Virus record (IMG/VR): IMGVR_UViG_3300044535_002275
Coordinates: 1 to 64,000 of that record
DNA length: 64,000 bases
DNA from: a virus
Reading direction: 5' to 3' (one strand)
Below the pieces are notes generated by a model, which worked only from the letters and a program-made list of their open reading frames with translations, was not told the origin of the DNA and made no database searches. The stretch's first letter is position 1; the number at the start of each line of letters is the position of its first letter. The translations under genes and the position numbers were made by a program. Shown here piece by piece: positions 9,095 through 16,892 of this stretch.

Positions 9095-9934
9095 ATGAAT
9101 TCCAATCCACTGTCAAAGTTTTTTCGTCAACCTTCGATCTATGTTCGTTTACCCAGCGGCGGAAAAGGCTGGCGCCCTGGTTCGTTAAACTTACCGGTCA
9201 ACGGAGAAATGCCAATTTTGCCAATGACTGCCATCGACGAACTGGTTTATCGTACTCCAGATGCGCTGTTTAATGGCGAAGCTGTGACAGGTGTTATTCA
9301 AAGCTGTTGTCCTAACATTGTCGATGCTTGGGCTTGTCCTAGTATCGACTTAGATGCTCTGTTGGTTGCTATTAGAATCGCCAGTTACGGTCACAATATG
9401 GAAATCGAATCCACGTGTCCAAACTGCAGCGAAGAACATCAATTTGATTTGGATTTGCGCACTATAATTGACAATTTAAAATCCAGCAACTTTGACAAAG
9501 AGTTTGTGCAAAATGATCTGACTTTTTATTTTAGACCTTTGAACTACAGAGAAATGACTGACAACAGCTTGTTCCAATACGAACAGCAGAGAATTCTACA
9601 GTCAGTAAATGCCAACGAAAACATCCCCGAGACTGAAAAAGTCACACAGCTCAATGACATGATGAAAAAACTAGTGGGCATCACTGTCAAGGCAATTTCG
9701 CAGAGTATAGTAGAGATTAGAACTCCAAACGGTGTTGTTCAAGATCAAAATCACATCGAAGAGTTTATCAACAACTGCGACAGAAACATGTTCAATACCA
9801 TTAGAGATAAAGTAATCAAAAATCGCGAAGAAAGTGAACTGCAACCGTTGACCATTACTTGTCCGTCCTGCAGCCACCAATATCAGCAGGCATTTACCTT
9901 GGATATGTCTAATTTTTTCGTGTCCGCCTCCTGA
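9095..9934 (+). CDS. 26: Baseplate hub subunit, gp26-like
   Basis: A 279-residue protein of the T4 gp26 hub family, longer than T4's 208. The N-terminus carries the characteristic VRLPSGGKGW and LPVNGEMPILPMTAIDE stretches. Two CxxC pairs, CPNC (108-111) and CPSC (256-259), could together bind a zinc ion. AAGGA seven bases before the ATG supports the start. It begins the short rightward hub block and is followed by gene 51. In T4 it takes part in assembly of the central baseplate hub. Confidence 0.88.
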   Translation: MNSNPLSKFFRQPSIYVRLPSGGKGWRPGSLNLPVNGEMPILPMTAIDELVYRTPDALFNGEAVTGVIQSCCPNIVDAWACPSIDLDALLVAIRIASYGHNMEIESTCPNCSEEHQFDLDLRTIIDNLKSSNFDKEFVQNDLTFYFRPLNYREMTDNSLFQYEQQRILQSVNANENIPETEKVTQLNDMMKKLVGITVKAISQSIVEIRTPNGVVQDQNHIEEFINNCDRNMFNTIRDKVIKNREESELQPLTITCPSCSHQYQQAFTLDMSNFFVSAS

Positions 9935-9960
9935 TTTCAGACTCTGACCAGATCGTCAAA

Positions 9961-10149
9961 ATGATCGATCGCATGGAGCAGGAGGCTGTTTCGTTACGTG
10001 GAGAAATATTGAAATTGTGTTGGTACATGCGTGGTGGATTAACTTACAGCGAAGCCATGCATCTCAGTATCAAAGAACGTGAGCTGATTAGTCAGCTCAT
10101 TAAAGAAAATTTAGAAACAACAAAGAAAAGCGGATTACCATTTTTTTAA
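9961..10149 (+). CDS. 51: Baseplate hub assembly protein, gp51-like (short form)
   Basis: A 62-residue protein with LCWYMRGGLTYSEAMHLS and the ending LETTKKSGLPFF, both strongly conserved in the short gp51-like proteins of marine T4-type phages. T4 gp51 (about 249 residues) catalyses hub assembly and is absent from the finished particle. No ribosome site precedes the ATG. The reading frame stays open upstream to an ATT overlapping the gene 26 stop, which would add 9 residues (ISDSDQIVK), so the true start may be earlier and non-standard. Confidence 0.8.
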   Translation: MIDRMEQEAVSLRGEILKLCWYMRGGLTYSEAMHLSIKERELISQLIKENLETTKKSGLPFF

Positions 10150-10154
10150 ACATC

Positions 10155-10652
10155 ATGGACATCAATCAAGTCAAAGCAGATATAACACAGTGGGCAATGG
10201 ATTTTGTAGAAAAGTCCAATCCTTTGTTAAACGGCTGGGCACCGTGTCCTTATGCTAGAAAAGCCAGAATTGACAACAAGTTTGATATACGTGTTGGACA
10301 AATAAATCCCATATCTGATGGTGCATTTCAGCAGATGGAGCACTACGATGTAATTGCTTACGTCTACGACAGAGCTCGGTTTTCAGCAGAAGAATTTAAC
10401 GAAATGGTAGATAATCTAAATGCTTGGCATTTAAAAAATAAAGATATGTTTGCCTTAGCGGATCATCCTGCAGATATAGAAACAGTCAATGGTGTTACAA
10501 TGAATCAAGGAACTTATGCTATTTGCTTTTTACAAAGTTTAGGAAAGCTTAATTCTCATGCTCGTTTACTAGCAGAAAAAGGATTTTACAACGGATGGCC
10601 AGAGGATTATCTACAGGTACTGTTTGCTGGCCGCGAGGACCCTAGACTGTGA
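10155..10652 (+). CDS. Unknown 165-residue protein in hub block
   Basis: Not confidently recognised. The segment NGWAPCPYARKARIDNK near residues 26-42 is reminiscent of the CPFA motif of DUF1415-type proteins, but the match is short. No signal peptide or membrane helix is seen. The gene begins 5 bases after gene 51 and its stop overlaps the GTG start of the next gene (GTGA), so it is translated within the same unit. A soluble accessory role is all that can be inferred. Confidence 0.72.
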   Translation: MDINQVKADITQWAMDFVEKSNPLLNGWAPCPYARKARIDNKFDIRVGQINPISDGAFQQMEHYDVIAYVYDRARFSAEEFNEMVDNLNAWHLKNKDMFALADHPADIETVNGVTMNQGTYAICFLQSLGKLNSHARLLAEKGFYNGWPEDYLQVLFAGREDPRL

Positions 10653-11092
10653 CTTATCAATTTGCCAGAGTAGATCTTTCAAAAAACAGTTATCAGCCTG
10701 CAGTACAATGGGCTTATCTAGATACCAATGATCCTGCTATACAGGAAAGACTGTTGGAAATTTATAGAACTTACTGCATATACAAACACTTTGGATCTGT
10801 TATGCCAATGTTTGTCAGCAGATTTTTAGATCCCATGGCCGATGTCATTGGTTACTACGATCAGGATCGATTAGTGGCTTGGAGCTTGATACGTCGATTT
10901 GATGAACACAATGCCTTATGCGATCAATTTGCATGGACTTATCATAATCCTAGACAGCGTCTAGGAATTGAAACGCTAAAGACCGAGTGTGCTGTTTACA
11001 GAGAAAGAGGTTTTCGTTATCTTTACTTAGAACAAGCACATTTATACAAACAAGAAATTGAAGGATTTGAAATTTTAGGACCTATGGAATAA
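10649..11092 (+). CDS. Unknown protein with acetyltransferase-like (GNAT) pattern
   Basis: A 147-residue protein starting at GTG in a GTGA overlap with the preceding stop. The order DVIGYYDQDRLVAWSLIR (residues about 70-88), then a helix with RQRLGIETLK and RERGFRYLYLEQ, resembles the strand-helix-strand core of GNAT N-acyltransferases. The cofactor loop is not clear. The substrate is unknown; neither neighbour helps. Treat the fold as a suggestion. Confidence 0.65.
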   Translation: MTYQFARVDLSKNSYQPAVQWAYLDTNDPAIQERLLEIYRTYCIYKHFGSVMPMFVSRFLDPMADVIGYYDQDRLVAWSLIRRFDEHNALCDQFAWTYHNPRQRLGIETLKTECAVYRERGFRYLYLEQAHLYKQEIEGFEILGPME

Positions 11093-11094
11093 TT

Positions 11095-11427
11095 ATGGAC
11101 ATCTACACAATCTGGGCAAACAAAGAAGGTGACATATCAGATCTAGAATGGGTCACAGGCATGCGAGCATTCTTTGATCATCTGGTTTCAGAAGGACGTA
11201 TGGAAAGCTATAGAATCACTAGATGTAAGATGGGATTTCGCAGCATTGCCGACATGCCCGAATGGATGATACTCATGGAGTTCCGGGACATGGCACAGAT
11301 GGATAGTGCATTTAAACGTGTTGCTCCATTAGAAGGCGAACTAGAAAACAAGCACAAGAGTTTCAATCAGTTTGTTGCTGGTGACATACAACACGCTCTG
11401 TTTAGGGATTGGCCCGATCAACTCTAG
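11095..11427 (+). CDS. Small protein resembling DUF6614
   Basis: A 110-residue protein. The pattern MDIYTIWANKEGDISD, RITRCKMGF and WMILMEFRDMAQMDSAF resembles a small bacterial family I know as DUF6614, likely a ferredoxin-like alpha/beta fold. Function is unknown. It closes the rightward block and its last bases overlap, tail to tail, the end of the leftward gene at 11424. Confidence 0.68.
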   Translation: MDIYTIWANKEGDISDLEWVTGMRAFFDHLVSEGRMESYRITRCKMGFRSIADMPEWMILMEFRDMAQMDSAFKRVAPLEGELENKHKSFNQFVAGDIQHALFRDWPDQL

Positions 11428-12170
11428 GTGAATTGGGGATATCCCTTAAATTCAGAAGCCACATAGTCTGGATCGTATACTGGCAGTAGACTAAACAAAA
11501 ATGTTTCTGCCGGCACAACCTCTGCAAATAACCCACCTTTGGTAGTAAGAGCCACCACTGTTTCAACATTAAAATAATTATACGCAGTGTCGATTGTTTC
11601 TTCCCAGGCCCAAAAACTGCCAATGTTGTGTCCGTCTGGCGACAGTTGATAATTGGCATCAACGCAACCACTGAAACAAAACCAATCTCTACTCCACTGC
11701 AAGGGATGTGCTTGCACCAGAAGTCTCCACCCCTTTGGCATTTTTGCACGCCAAGGAAAACCCATTATCTTAAAGGACCATTCGTAATTTCCTGCACCAT
11801 CGTTGGCTGCCCAACAGGTACCGTGCAGCATTTCTGGATGAAGATATGCTTCAGCCCAGCCCTTGGGTTTAGTGTCCATATGGCGCCAGTTGTCTAATGA
11901 ATGTTTAATTGGCATAGTATAACCTAACTTCCTTACACCTTTAATGCCCTCACAGAATTTAACACTGCGCCAGCCGTGAGCACTCAACATGTTGACATCA
12001 TCTGACGTTTGCGTAGGCAATTGAGCATGTCTTAGATTACCAGGTAAATGACGAAACCACTCTGGTCTTGATTCTTGAAGCTGTATTGGAGCAGGACACA
12101 TTGACTCAGGAACACCATCCGGTAGTAGAGCACGTTCCCATGTGAGATATTCGTTAACAATGATTTGCAT
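11424..12170 (-). CDS. Unknown 248-residue protein resembling DUF6065
   Basis: No known activity. The arrangement of PEWFRHLPGNLRHAQ near residue 36, AHGWRSVKF near 64, FPWRAKMPKGWRLLVQAHP near 153, and a C-terminal segment ending in VVPAETFLFSLLPVYDP resembles DUF6065, a family of unknown function in bacteria and marine phages. It is rich in Trp. No signal peptide is seen. It stands alone on the minus strand between the hub block and the hairpin-rich gap. Confidence 0.72.
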   Translation of the reverse strand: MQIIVNEYLTWERALLPDGVPESMCPAPIQLQESRPEWFRHLPGNLRHAQLPTQTSDDVNMLSAHGWRSVKFCEGIKGVRKLGYTMPIKHSLDNWRHMDTKPKGWAEAYLHPEMLHGTCWAANDGAGNYEWSFKIMGFPWRAKMPKGWRLLVQAHPLQWSRDWFCFSGCVDANYQLSPDGHNIGSFWAWEETIDTAYNYFNVETVVALTTKGGLFAEVVPAETFLFSLLPVYDPDYVASEFKGYPQFT

Positions 12171-12207
12171 AGTGTTTTTACTTATAGATTATTGTACTGT
12201 ATGAGTA

Positions 12208-12226
12208 AGAACTTCTGCGAAGTTCT
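12208..12226. repeat. Perfect hairpin, 8-bp stem
   Basis: AGAACTTC, loop TGC, GAAGTTCT. It directly abuts the terminator-like hairpin to its right. Confidence 0.7.
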
Positions 12227-12259
12227 GTTGATTTCGCTACCGCTCATCAACATTTTTTT
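12226..12259 (+). terminator. Terminator-like hairpin with T7 tract
   Basis: TGTTGAT, a 13-base loop and ATCAACA form a 7-bp stem, followed at once by seven Ts on the plus strand. No plus-strand gene ends nearby, so it would stop read-through or an unannotated RNA. Confidence 0.4.
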
Positions 12260-12298
12260 AAAGCATTTAAGATATCTCATCTAGACTCAACGGCCACA

Positions 12299-12319
12299 CT
12301 TAACCCACACAGGGTTAAG
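12299..12319. repeat. Perfect hairpin, 8-bp stem
   Basis: CTTAACCC, loop ACACA, GGGTTAAG. Lies in the gene-free gap. Confidence 0.7.
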
Positions 12320-12358
12320 AAATGGTGACCTCATCTGAGCTCTTACTACCACACTAGC

Positions 12359-12392
12359 GTTAGAACTACAAGATATCAACATGATATCTAAC
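12359..12392. repeat. Nested hairpin
   Basis: The inner stem is AGATATC/GATATCT with loop AACAT. An outer GTTAG/CTAAC pair encloses it. Lies in the gene-free gap. Confidence 0.6.
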
Positions 12393-12681
12393 ACAGGCGG
12401 TTGTCCGGTACCTGCTCGTTCCGTCTTAATATACAACGGTAGTCTGCAACACACACGCTGTCGTATGTGCAAACCTGAGGTTTTTCTCCTCTCTTTTTGC
12501 CTTTTATATCTTTTTCAAACAATCAAATCGCAGGGCTTACAAAGCGATCTTCATCCTTTCGGGTAGTGATTGAGTGCTTCGTGCAGCGCGAAGACTTCCG
12601 TCCCTGTGACTCTCGTCCAGGTTTAGGGCACCCGATGTAGACTGGTGCTGGTCAATAAACTGCTGTAGCGTTGCCTGAGTA

Positions 12682-13110
12682 TTACAGTTTGTTTTTTATA
12701 TGTGATCCATGTACACGTACCTGAATATGACCGTTGTAGTAGTCATCTGATTCCAGTACTCGCCGCGCAAATTGTTCGCGGGCTTCTATGTACGAGCATT
12801 CGGATCTTGATCGACAGTAGTATAATATTTCGCGATGGAAATTGCCTGTGCCTTGCTGATTGATGTCTTCTGTGAGATTAGGAGATGATCCCCAGTATTG
12901 TTGCCAGTCTGAATCTATTTTAGTTTTAATTTTTTTACGTTTTTTGTTGCCGTTCTTTAATTTTACTACACGATAGGTGGTCTTTGCAAACTTTGCGAGC
13001 TTCTTGCCCACATACATTTTGCCATTGGCATTATTAGTAATCAGGTAAACAAACCCCACACAATCGTCGGGTAATTCATTTACAGCAGTTCCTTGATAAT
13101 ACCATGTCAT
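12682..13110 (-). CDS. GIY-YIG family nuclease, probable homing endonuclease
   Basis: A 142-residue protein. The GIY-YIG motif is seen as GFVYLI (near 19-24) and YVGKK (33-37), followed by a basic stretch and the block SDWQQYWGSSPNL and FHREILYYCRS typical of GIY-YIG proteins in T4-type phages. A conserved Glu in YIEAREQF fits the metal-binding residue. Such proteins are usually free-standing homing nucleases that nick a relative's DNA and spread by repair. The flanking hairpin-rich gap supports a mobile nature. Its target is unknown. Confidence 0.8.
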   Translation of the reverse strand: MTWYYQGTAVNELPDDCVGFVYLITNNANGKMYVGKKLAKFAKTTYRVVKLKNGNKKRKKIKTKIDSDWQQYWGSSPNLTEDINQQGTGNFHREILYYCRSRSECSYIEAREQFARRVLESDDYYNGHIQVRVHGSHIKNKL

Positions 13111-13177
13111 GGTACATACTTATCTGTTGCCTTATAATGAAATACATTTTTATAGATTCTTTCTTTTAAGTAAAAAA

Positions 13178-14056
13178 TCAATTTGTAAATTGTATATTTC
13201 TTTGCCATTGATTGGTAAAATTTGATTGATTGTTAACAGTGCTGCAAGTTTGTTTGCATACAGGGTTACATTTATCAGTATTCCAGTTGGCTTGTATTTG
13301 ATCAAAATTGTCGATTGTTTCTTTTCCAGTGCCAAGCCAACAGCAAGGATGTAGTACTCCTTGGGCACTGAGATATAAACTTTGGTCGTTGTTTCTGAAA
13401 CAATTGATTGGGCCCAAATCGGCTGCTGGTCGCGTCCAGCTCTTTGGCGGCAATAGCCAATCAACGGTAGACTGGCGCTTGCTGACTTTTGCACGAAACC
13501 AAGTAAAACCCATTTTGCGAGCCAGGCGCTCGCAGTCGTTGACCTGATGTTCGTTGTGTTTGTAAACCAACATATCCCAATGTGCTGACCCGCCGGCTTG
13601 AATAAATGCCTCTGCATTTTTCATAACCAGATCCCAGTTGACATTACGACGGTAGATATGATTGGTATCTTCTAGCCCGTCAATGCTGAACACTACATAG
13701 TCTTGCGGTTGGTTTAAAATATCTGCTAGATCTTTCCACCAACGAGTATTTTGTAAGCCACCATTGGTGTTCATCCCCAGCACAATATCGGGATTAATAC
13801 TTCTAAAATATGAAAAGATGTCAACTGATTGTCGATTAGCAGCTGGATCGCCGTAGTTACCGCACATGAACATTTTGTCTAACTGAGATATTGTCAATTC
13901 GCCAAGCAACTGCCTGATAGACTCTTCTGTTAGATAATGATGTTTATCTTTGTCAAAATTGATATCAGTTTCTCTTGCGCACAACGGGCATGCCGCCTGA
14001 CATACATCAGTAGGCTCTAAATGCAAAACTCGTACAGTATCAAGCAATGTCAACAT
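13178..14056 (-). CDS. Radical SAM protein with C-terminal cysteine (SPASM-like) cluster
   Basis: About 292 residues from the ATG at 14056, which overlaps the end of gene 46 by 17 bases; the frame is also open to a TTG at 14095. The radical SAM cluster motif is CQAACPLC (Cys 19, 23, 26 from this start). CGNYGDPA corresponds to the SAM-contacting GGEP-like region. The C-terminal part holds CF, HPCCWLGTG and CNPVCKQTC, an auxiliary Fe-S site as in SPASM enzymes that modify peptides or sugars. The substrate is unknown. It differs in layout from the five radical SAM proteins further right, whose extra cysteines are N-terminal. Confidence 0.85.
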   Translation of the reverse strand: MLTLLDTVRVLHLEPTDVCQAACPLCARETDINFDKDKHHYLTEESIRQLLGELTISQLDKMFMCGNYGDPAANRQSVDIFSYFRSINPDIVLGMNTNGGLQNTRWWKDLADILNQPQDYVVFSIDGLEDTNHIYRRNVNWDLVMKNAEAFIQAGGSAHWDMLVYKHNEHQVNDCERLARKMGFTWFRAKVSKRQSTVDWLLPPKSWTRPAADLGPINCFRNNDQSLYLSAQGVLHPCCWLGTGKETIDNFDQIQANWNTDKCNPVCKQTCSTVNNQSNFTNQWQRNIQFTN

Positions 14057-15803
14057 CGGTATTATAACTGGTAAATCCGTTCTCTTTGACAACACGTAGA
14101 ATATTTTCTACACGTCCGGCCAGCTCGTCTCTGTGACTGACCAACCAGATGCTTTTGTGTCGTTCTCGGCTCATTTGTTTCAGCAAGGCCAAGCTGTTTT
14201 CAACACCTTGTGTGTCTAGTCCGTTGTCAATCATTTCATCAATGAACAACAAGTTGATGGGCTGGTATAGGCTTTCAAACACATCTCTGAATGCCCAACT
14301 CATGCTCAAGATTAATCGATTACGCTCGCCACGGCTCAAATTGTCAAAATCCAATTCTCTGCCCAGTTCTTCGATGCTGACAGTGAGATCGTTTTGAAAC
14401 ACCACTGTATGCGGCAATCCAATGCGATCCAGGTAATGTGTGAGTCTTGAATTGAGATAGCTGAGATTTTGTTCGATAATCTTTTTGCGAATAAAACTGT
14501 CTTTGCTGGTCAACAACTTGAGCAAGAACTCTTGATGCTCTTGTAGTCTTGTCAAATCGTTCATGTGGTCGTAGCTGACTTCCTGTAAGGCCTGTTGCTG
14601 CATATCTTCGATCTGTTCAGCATAAGGATCTGAATCCTGACTTCTGGTAGCTAGTTCTTTTCTCAAGCTTTCCAAGCTGTTGCGATGGTCGAGTGCATCT
14701 TCTAATGTATCGTAAAAAACACTTGGCGCTGTACCTAGGTCACCAAGGTCATCTAACTCGTTTTCGTGTTCCATGTGTTGTGTGTTGTTGGCCAGCAATT
14801 GCAGCGCAGTTTCTTGCAACGAAGCCTGCTTGCTGCTGCGAATTTCGTCTTGTTTGTGGTCATGTATGCCTTGTCCACACGCATAGCATTGATGCGCATC
14901 TAATGCAGCAATCTCTGCTTTGAGTTTGACAACCAACTTTTCCAATTTGGCATCATCACTTTCAATACTTCTGATCCAGCGGGTATGTTCGTCGATGGAT
15001 TTTTTCTTGGCGTGAAATTGTTCCAGTTCGCGGTGCGCAGCAACTTCGGCATCAATGTCAATGTGTTCTAGACTAGAGATACCCAAGTTGAGTTTTTCAA
15101 CATCTTCGTTGCGTTTGGCAGTCCACATGCGCTGGCGCTTGTACAAGCTTTCGATCTGTTCTTCAATTCGCTTGTTGGCTTCTTGCACAGCACGTATACG
15201 AAATTCTTCTTGTTGTATTCCATCCTTGGTAGTCTTGTTCAGTTCTTTGATACGATCAGCACGTTCGCTTAACAAGGTAATGCCCAGCAGTTGCTCGATT
15301 AGAGTACGTTGTTCGTTGGCTTTCAAACTGAGAAACGGTTCAGTGTAAGTGTTGAGAGCCAAGATATGCTTGAACATGTCGTGACTGAGACCCAGGGTAT
15401 GTTCAATGGCATTTTGTGTTTCTCGACTGTCGCCTTGCGAGTCATCGACGATCTCTTGTTCTCTATGATTCACATAGAATTTTAACACATTGGGTTTACG
15501 ACCACGTTCGATTCGATATTCTTGGCCACCCACAGCAAAGTCCAGGCTGACCAGCATGTTTTTGCCGTTGGTCTTGTTAACAAGATTGTCCTTTCTGATA
15601 TTGCTTAGAGCTTGTCCATAAAGAGCATAGCTGAGTGCATTGATGATTGTGGTTTTGCCTGTGCCGTTTCTACTGCCATCACCGCCTAGGTCTAAGTTTT
15701 CTCCTAGAACCAAAGTAAGATCACGACGATCGAAGTCGAGGCCCTGCGTAGCATTGCCCACGCTCATAAAATTTCGTACTGTCAAATTCTTTATATTAAT
15801 CAT
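14040..15803 (-). CDS. 46: Recombination nuclease subunit gp46 (Rad50/SbcC-like ATPase)
   Basis: A 587-residue SMC-type ATPase, the T4 gp46 partner of gp47. Walker A is GSRNGTGKTT at residues 43-52. A long coiled coil is broken by the zinc hook CYACG near 307-311. The ABC signature region LSRGERNRLILSM lies near 488 and Walker B LLFIDEM near 515. With gp47 it resects double-strand ends for recombination-dependent replication and can degrade host DNA. It overlaps gene 47 by four bases and follows it in one leftward unit. Length is close to T4 gp46 (560). Confidence 0.96.
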   Translation of the reverse strand: MINIKNLTVRNFMSVGNATQGLDFDRRDLTLVLGENLDLGGDGSRNGTGKTTIINALSYALYGQALSNIRKDNLVNKTNGKNMLVSLDFAVGGQEYRIERGRKPNVLKFYVNHREQEIVDDSQGDSRETQNAIEHTLGLSHDMFKHILALNTYTEPFLSLKANEQRTLIEQLLGITLLSERADRIKELNKTTKDGIQQEEFRIRAVQEANKRIEEQIESLYKRQRMWTAKRNEDVEKLNLGISSLEHIDIDAEVAAHRELEQFHAKKKSIDEHTRWIRSIESDDAKLEKLVVKLKAEIAALDAHQCYACGQGIHDHKQDEIRSSKQASLQETALQLLANNTQHMEHENELDDLGDLGTAPSVFYDTLEDALDHRNSLESLRKELATRSQDSDPYAEQIEDMQQQALQEVSYDHMNDLTRLQEHQEFLLKLLTSKDSFIRKKIIEQNLSYLNSRLTHYLDRIGLPHTVVFQNDLTVSIEELGRELDFDNLSRGERNRLILSMSWAFRDVFESLYQPINLLFIDEMIDNGLDTQGVENSLALLKQMSRERHKSIWLVSHRDELAGRVENILRVVKENGFTSYNTDVDIA

Positions 15804-16816
15804 AGGTTCTGGTATATTTTCAACAGGAGTTTTGGATCGTAAAACTCGCTTTCGATGGCAGTGATTTGATCCGTTACAATCTGATCCACACTTTCAAACT
15901 TGATCTCGCCCGGGGCCATGTCGGTGTCAACCGCAGCATTTTTGTTGGGTATCAAGGCCATTTCTCTCAGTTGGTAGTCTTTGACGAATGTTTCCTTGAT
16001 AAAATTGGCTTCTTCGTAACTGATCTCAATGTCCAGCTGCACACGAACATGCATGCCAGGCGCTAATAGATTGGCTGCATTATCAATCACCTGACTCAAC
16101 CCGTAAACTCGATACAGAGGTTGTCCCGGCCAAGCATGATACACCGGCTCCGATCCCCAGTCCAGCACCATCATGCCACGTGCGTCATCGCCGGCGTCGG
16201 CAAAGTTGTGCGGAAAGCAGTTGCCGATGTAGTTGATGTTTTTCTTTTGCTGACGCAGATGAAAGTGTCCACTGAATACTGATTCAATGCCGCCGAAACT
16301 GTCTATTTTGACTTCGCCGTGATCGGGCATTTCCACCATGGCATTCATTTTAAAATGCGGTAATTCAAAATGTCCAAACACATACTTGGACGATAACTTC
16401 GGAATGCGCTTGTAATCGTCGCCCACCAACCACGGAGCAATTATGACATCGCCTTCCTGAAACCAGTCGTTGACAATTTCAATATTGGGCAAGTGTCGTG
16501 CCCATTCGGCACCGTGGATGTCGCGCCGGTCTCGGTAGTAGAGATCGTGGTTGCCAGGGATAAAATAGAATCGATCAAATGCAGCCGACAGCTTTTCTAA
16601 AGCTCGCAAGCTGAAGTTTAATGTCTGTAAATTGATACTGGCTCTATGATGATGCCAGTCGCCCAGAAACATGCCAGTTTCGCAACCGTTCGCTCGGGCA
16701 GTGGCAATAAACCAGTCGACGAATTGTTCGCAGTCTTGATTGTGCAGCAGACTGTTGCTCTTGAGACCAAAGTGTATATCGGTGCAAACTGCTGCTTTTT
16801 TAAACAGATTACTCAT
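15800..16816 (-). CDS. 47: Recombination nuclease subunit gp47 (Mre11/SbcD-like)
   Basis: A 338-residue calcineurin-type metallophosphoesterase, almost the same length as T4 gp47 (339). Metal-binding motifs are DIH (13-15), GDWHHH (52-57), GNHD (88-91), GHFELPHF and GHFHLRQ. It is the nuclease half of the gp46/gp47 end-resection complex. A sigma70-like promoter overlapping an inverted repeat lies just upstream, so the 47-46-radical SAM unit probably has its own early or middle expression. Confidence 0.96.
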   Translation of the reverse strand: MSNLFKKAAVCTDIHFGLKSNSLLHNQDCEQFVDWFIATARANGCETGMFLGDWHHHRASINLQTLNFSLRALEKLSAAFDRFYFIPGNHDLYYRDRRDIHGAEWARHLPNIEIVNDWFQEGDVIIAPWLVGDDYKRIPKLSSKYVFGHFELPHFKMNAMVEMPDHGEVKIDSFGGIESVFSGHFHLRQQKKNINYIGNCFPHNFADAGDDARGMMVLDWGSEPVYHAWPGQPLYRVYGLSQVIDNAANLLAPGMHVRVQLDIEISYEEANFIKETFVKDYQLREMALIPNKNAAVDTDMAPGEIKFESVDQIVTDQITAIESEFYDPKLLLKIYQNL

Positions 16817-16840
16817 TGTGTCCTTTAATGACAGATATCA

Positions 16841-16872
16841 GGAATTGTACAATTATAACAATTGTACATTCC
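16841..16872. repeat. Inverted repeat overlapping the gene 47 promoter
   Basis: GGAAT, a bulged T, GTACAATT, loop ATAAC, then AATTGTAC and ATTCC form a 13-bp stem. The left arm also contains the perfect palindrome AATTGTACAATT. It covers the -10 box, as an operator would, but could also act as a terminator hairpin for gene 55. Confidence 0.6.
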
Positions 16873-16881
16873 GATAGTCAA
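16852..16881 (-). promoter_or_regulatory. Sigma70-like promoter for genes 47-46
   Basis: On the minus strand TTGACT (16881-16876) is followed after 18 bases by TATAAT (16857-16852), 36 bases before the gene 47 ATG. Both boxes are near consensus, so host RNA polymerase should read it. Confidence 0.7.
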
Positions 16882-16892
16882 TCAGTTAGAGT

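Larger units (their letters stand above)
12171..12681. other. 511-base gene-free stretch rich in hairpins (candidate structured RNA)
   Basis: This is the only gene-free gap longer than 300 bases. It contains perfect inverted repeats at 12208-12226, 12226-12252, 12299-12319 and 12371-12389, the last nested in GTTAG/CTAAC, plus longer-range pairing such as ACTACC with GGTAGT. No tRNA T-loop motif is seen. No convincing gene was found: one 61-codon minus frame (12287-12472) starts only at TTG, and a short stop-free minus segment (12554-12622) has no start codon. It borders a GIY-YIG nuclease gene, so an intron-like or mobile origin is possible. I could not match a group I intron core. Confidence 0.5.

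Noticed and set aside
12287-12472. A 61-codon minus-strand frame in the hairpin-rich gap
   Set aside because: Its only start is TTG with a poorly spaced AGGAG, it is crossed by two perfect hairpins, and the sequence matches no family I know.
12171-12681. tRNA or tmRNA gene in the gap
   Set aside because: No GTTCGA-type T-loop, acceptor stem pairing or tmRNA tag region could be found on either strand.
12171-13110. Group I intron with a GIY-YIG nuclease
   Set aside because: No interrupted gene flanks the region and I could not line up the conserved P7 core, so only a structured-region call is kept.
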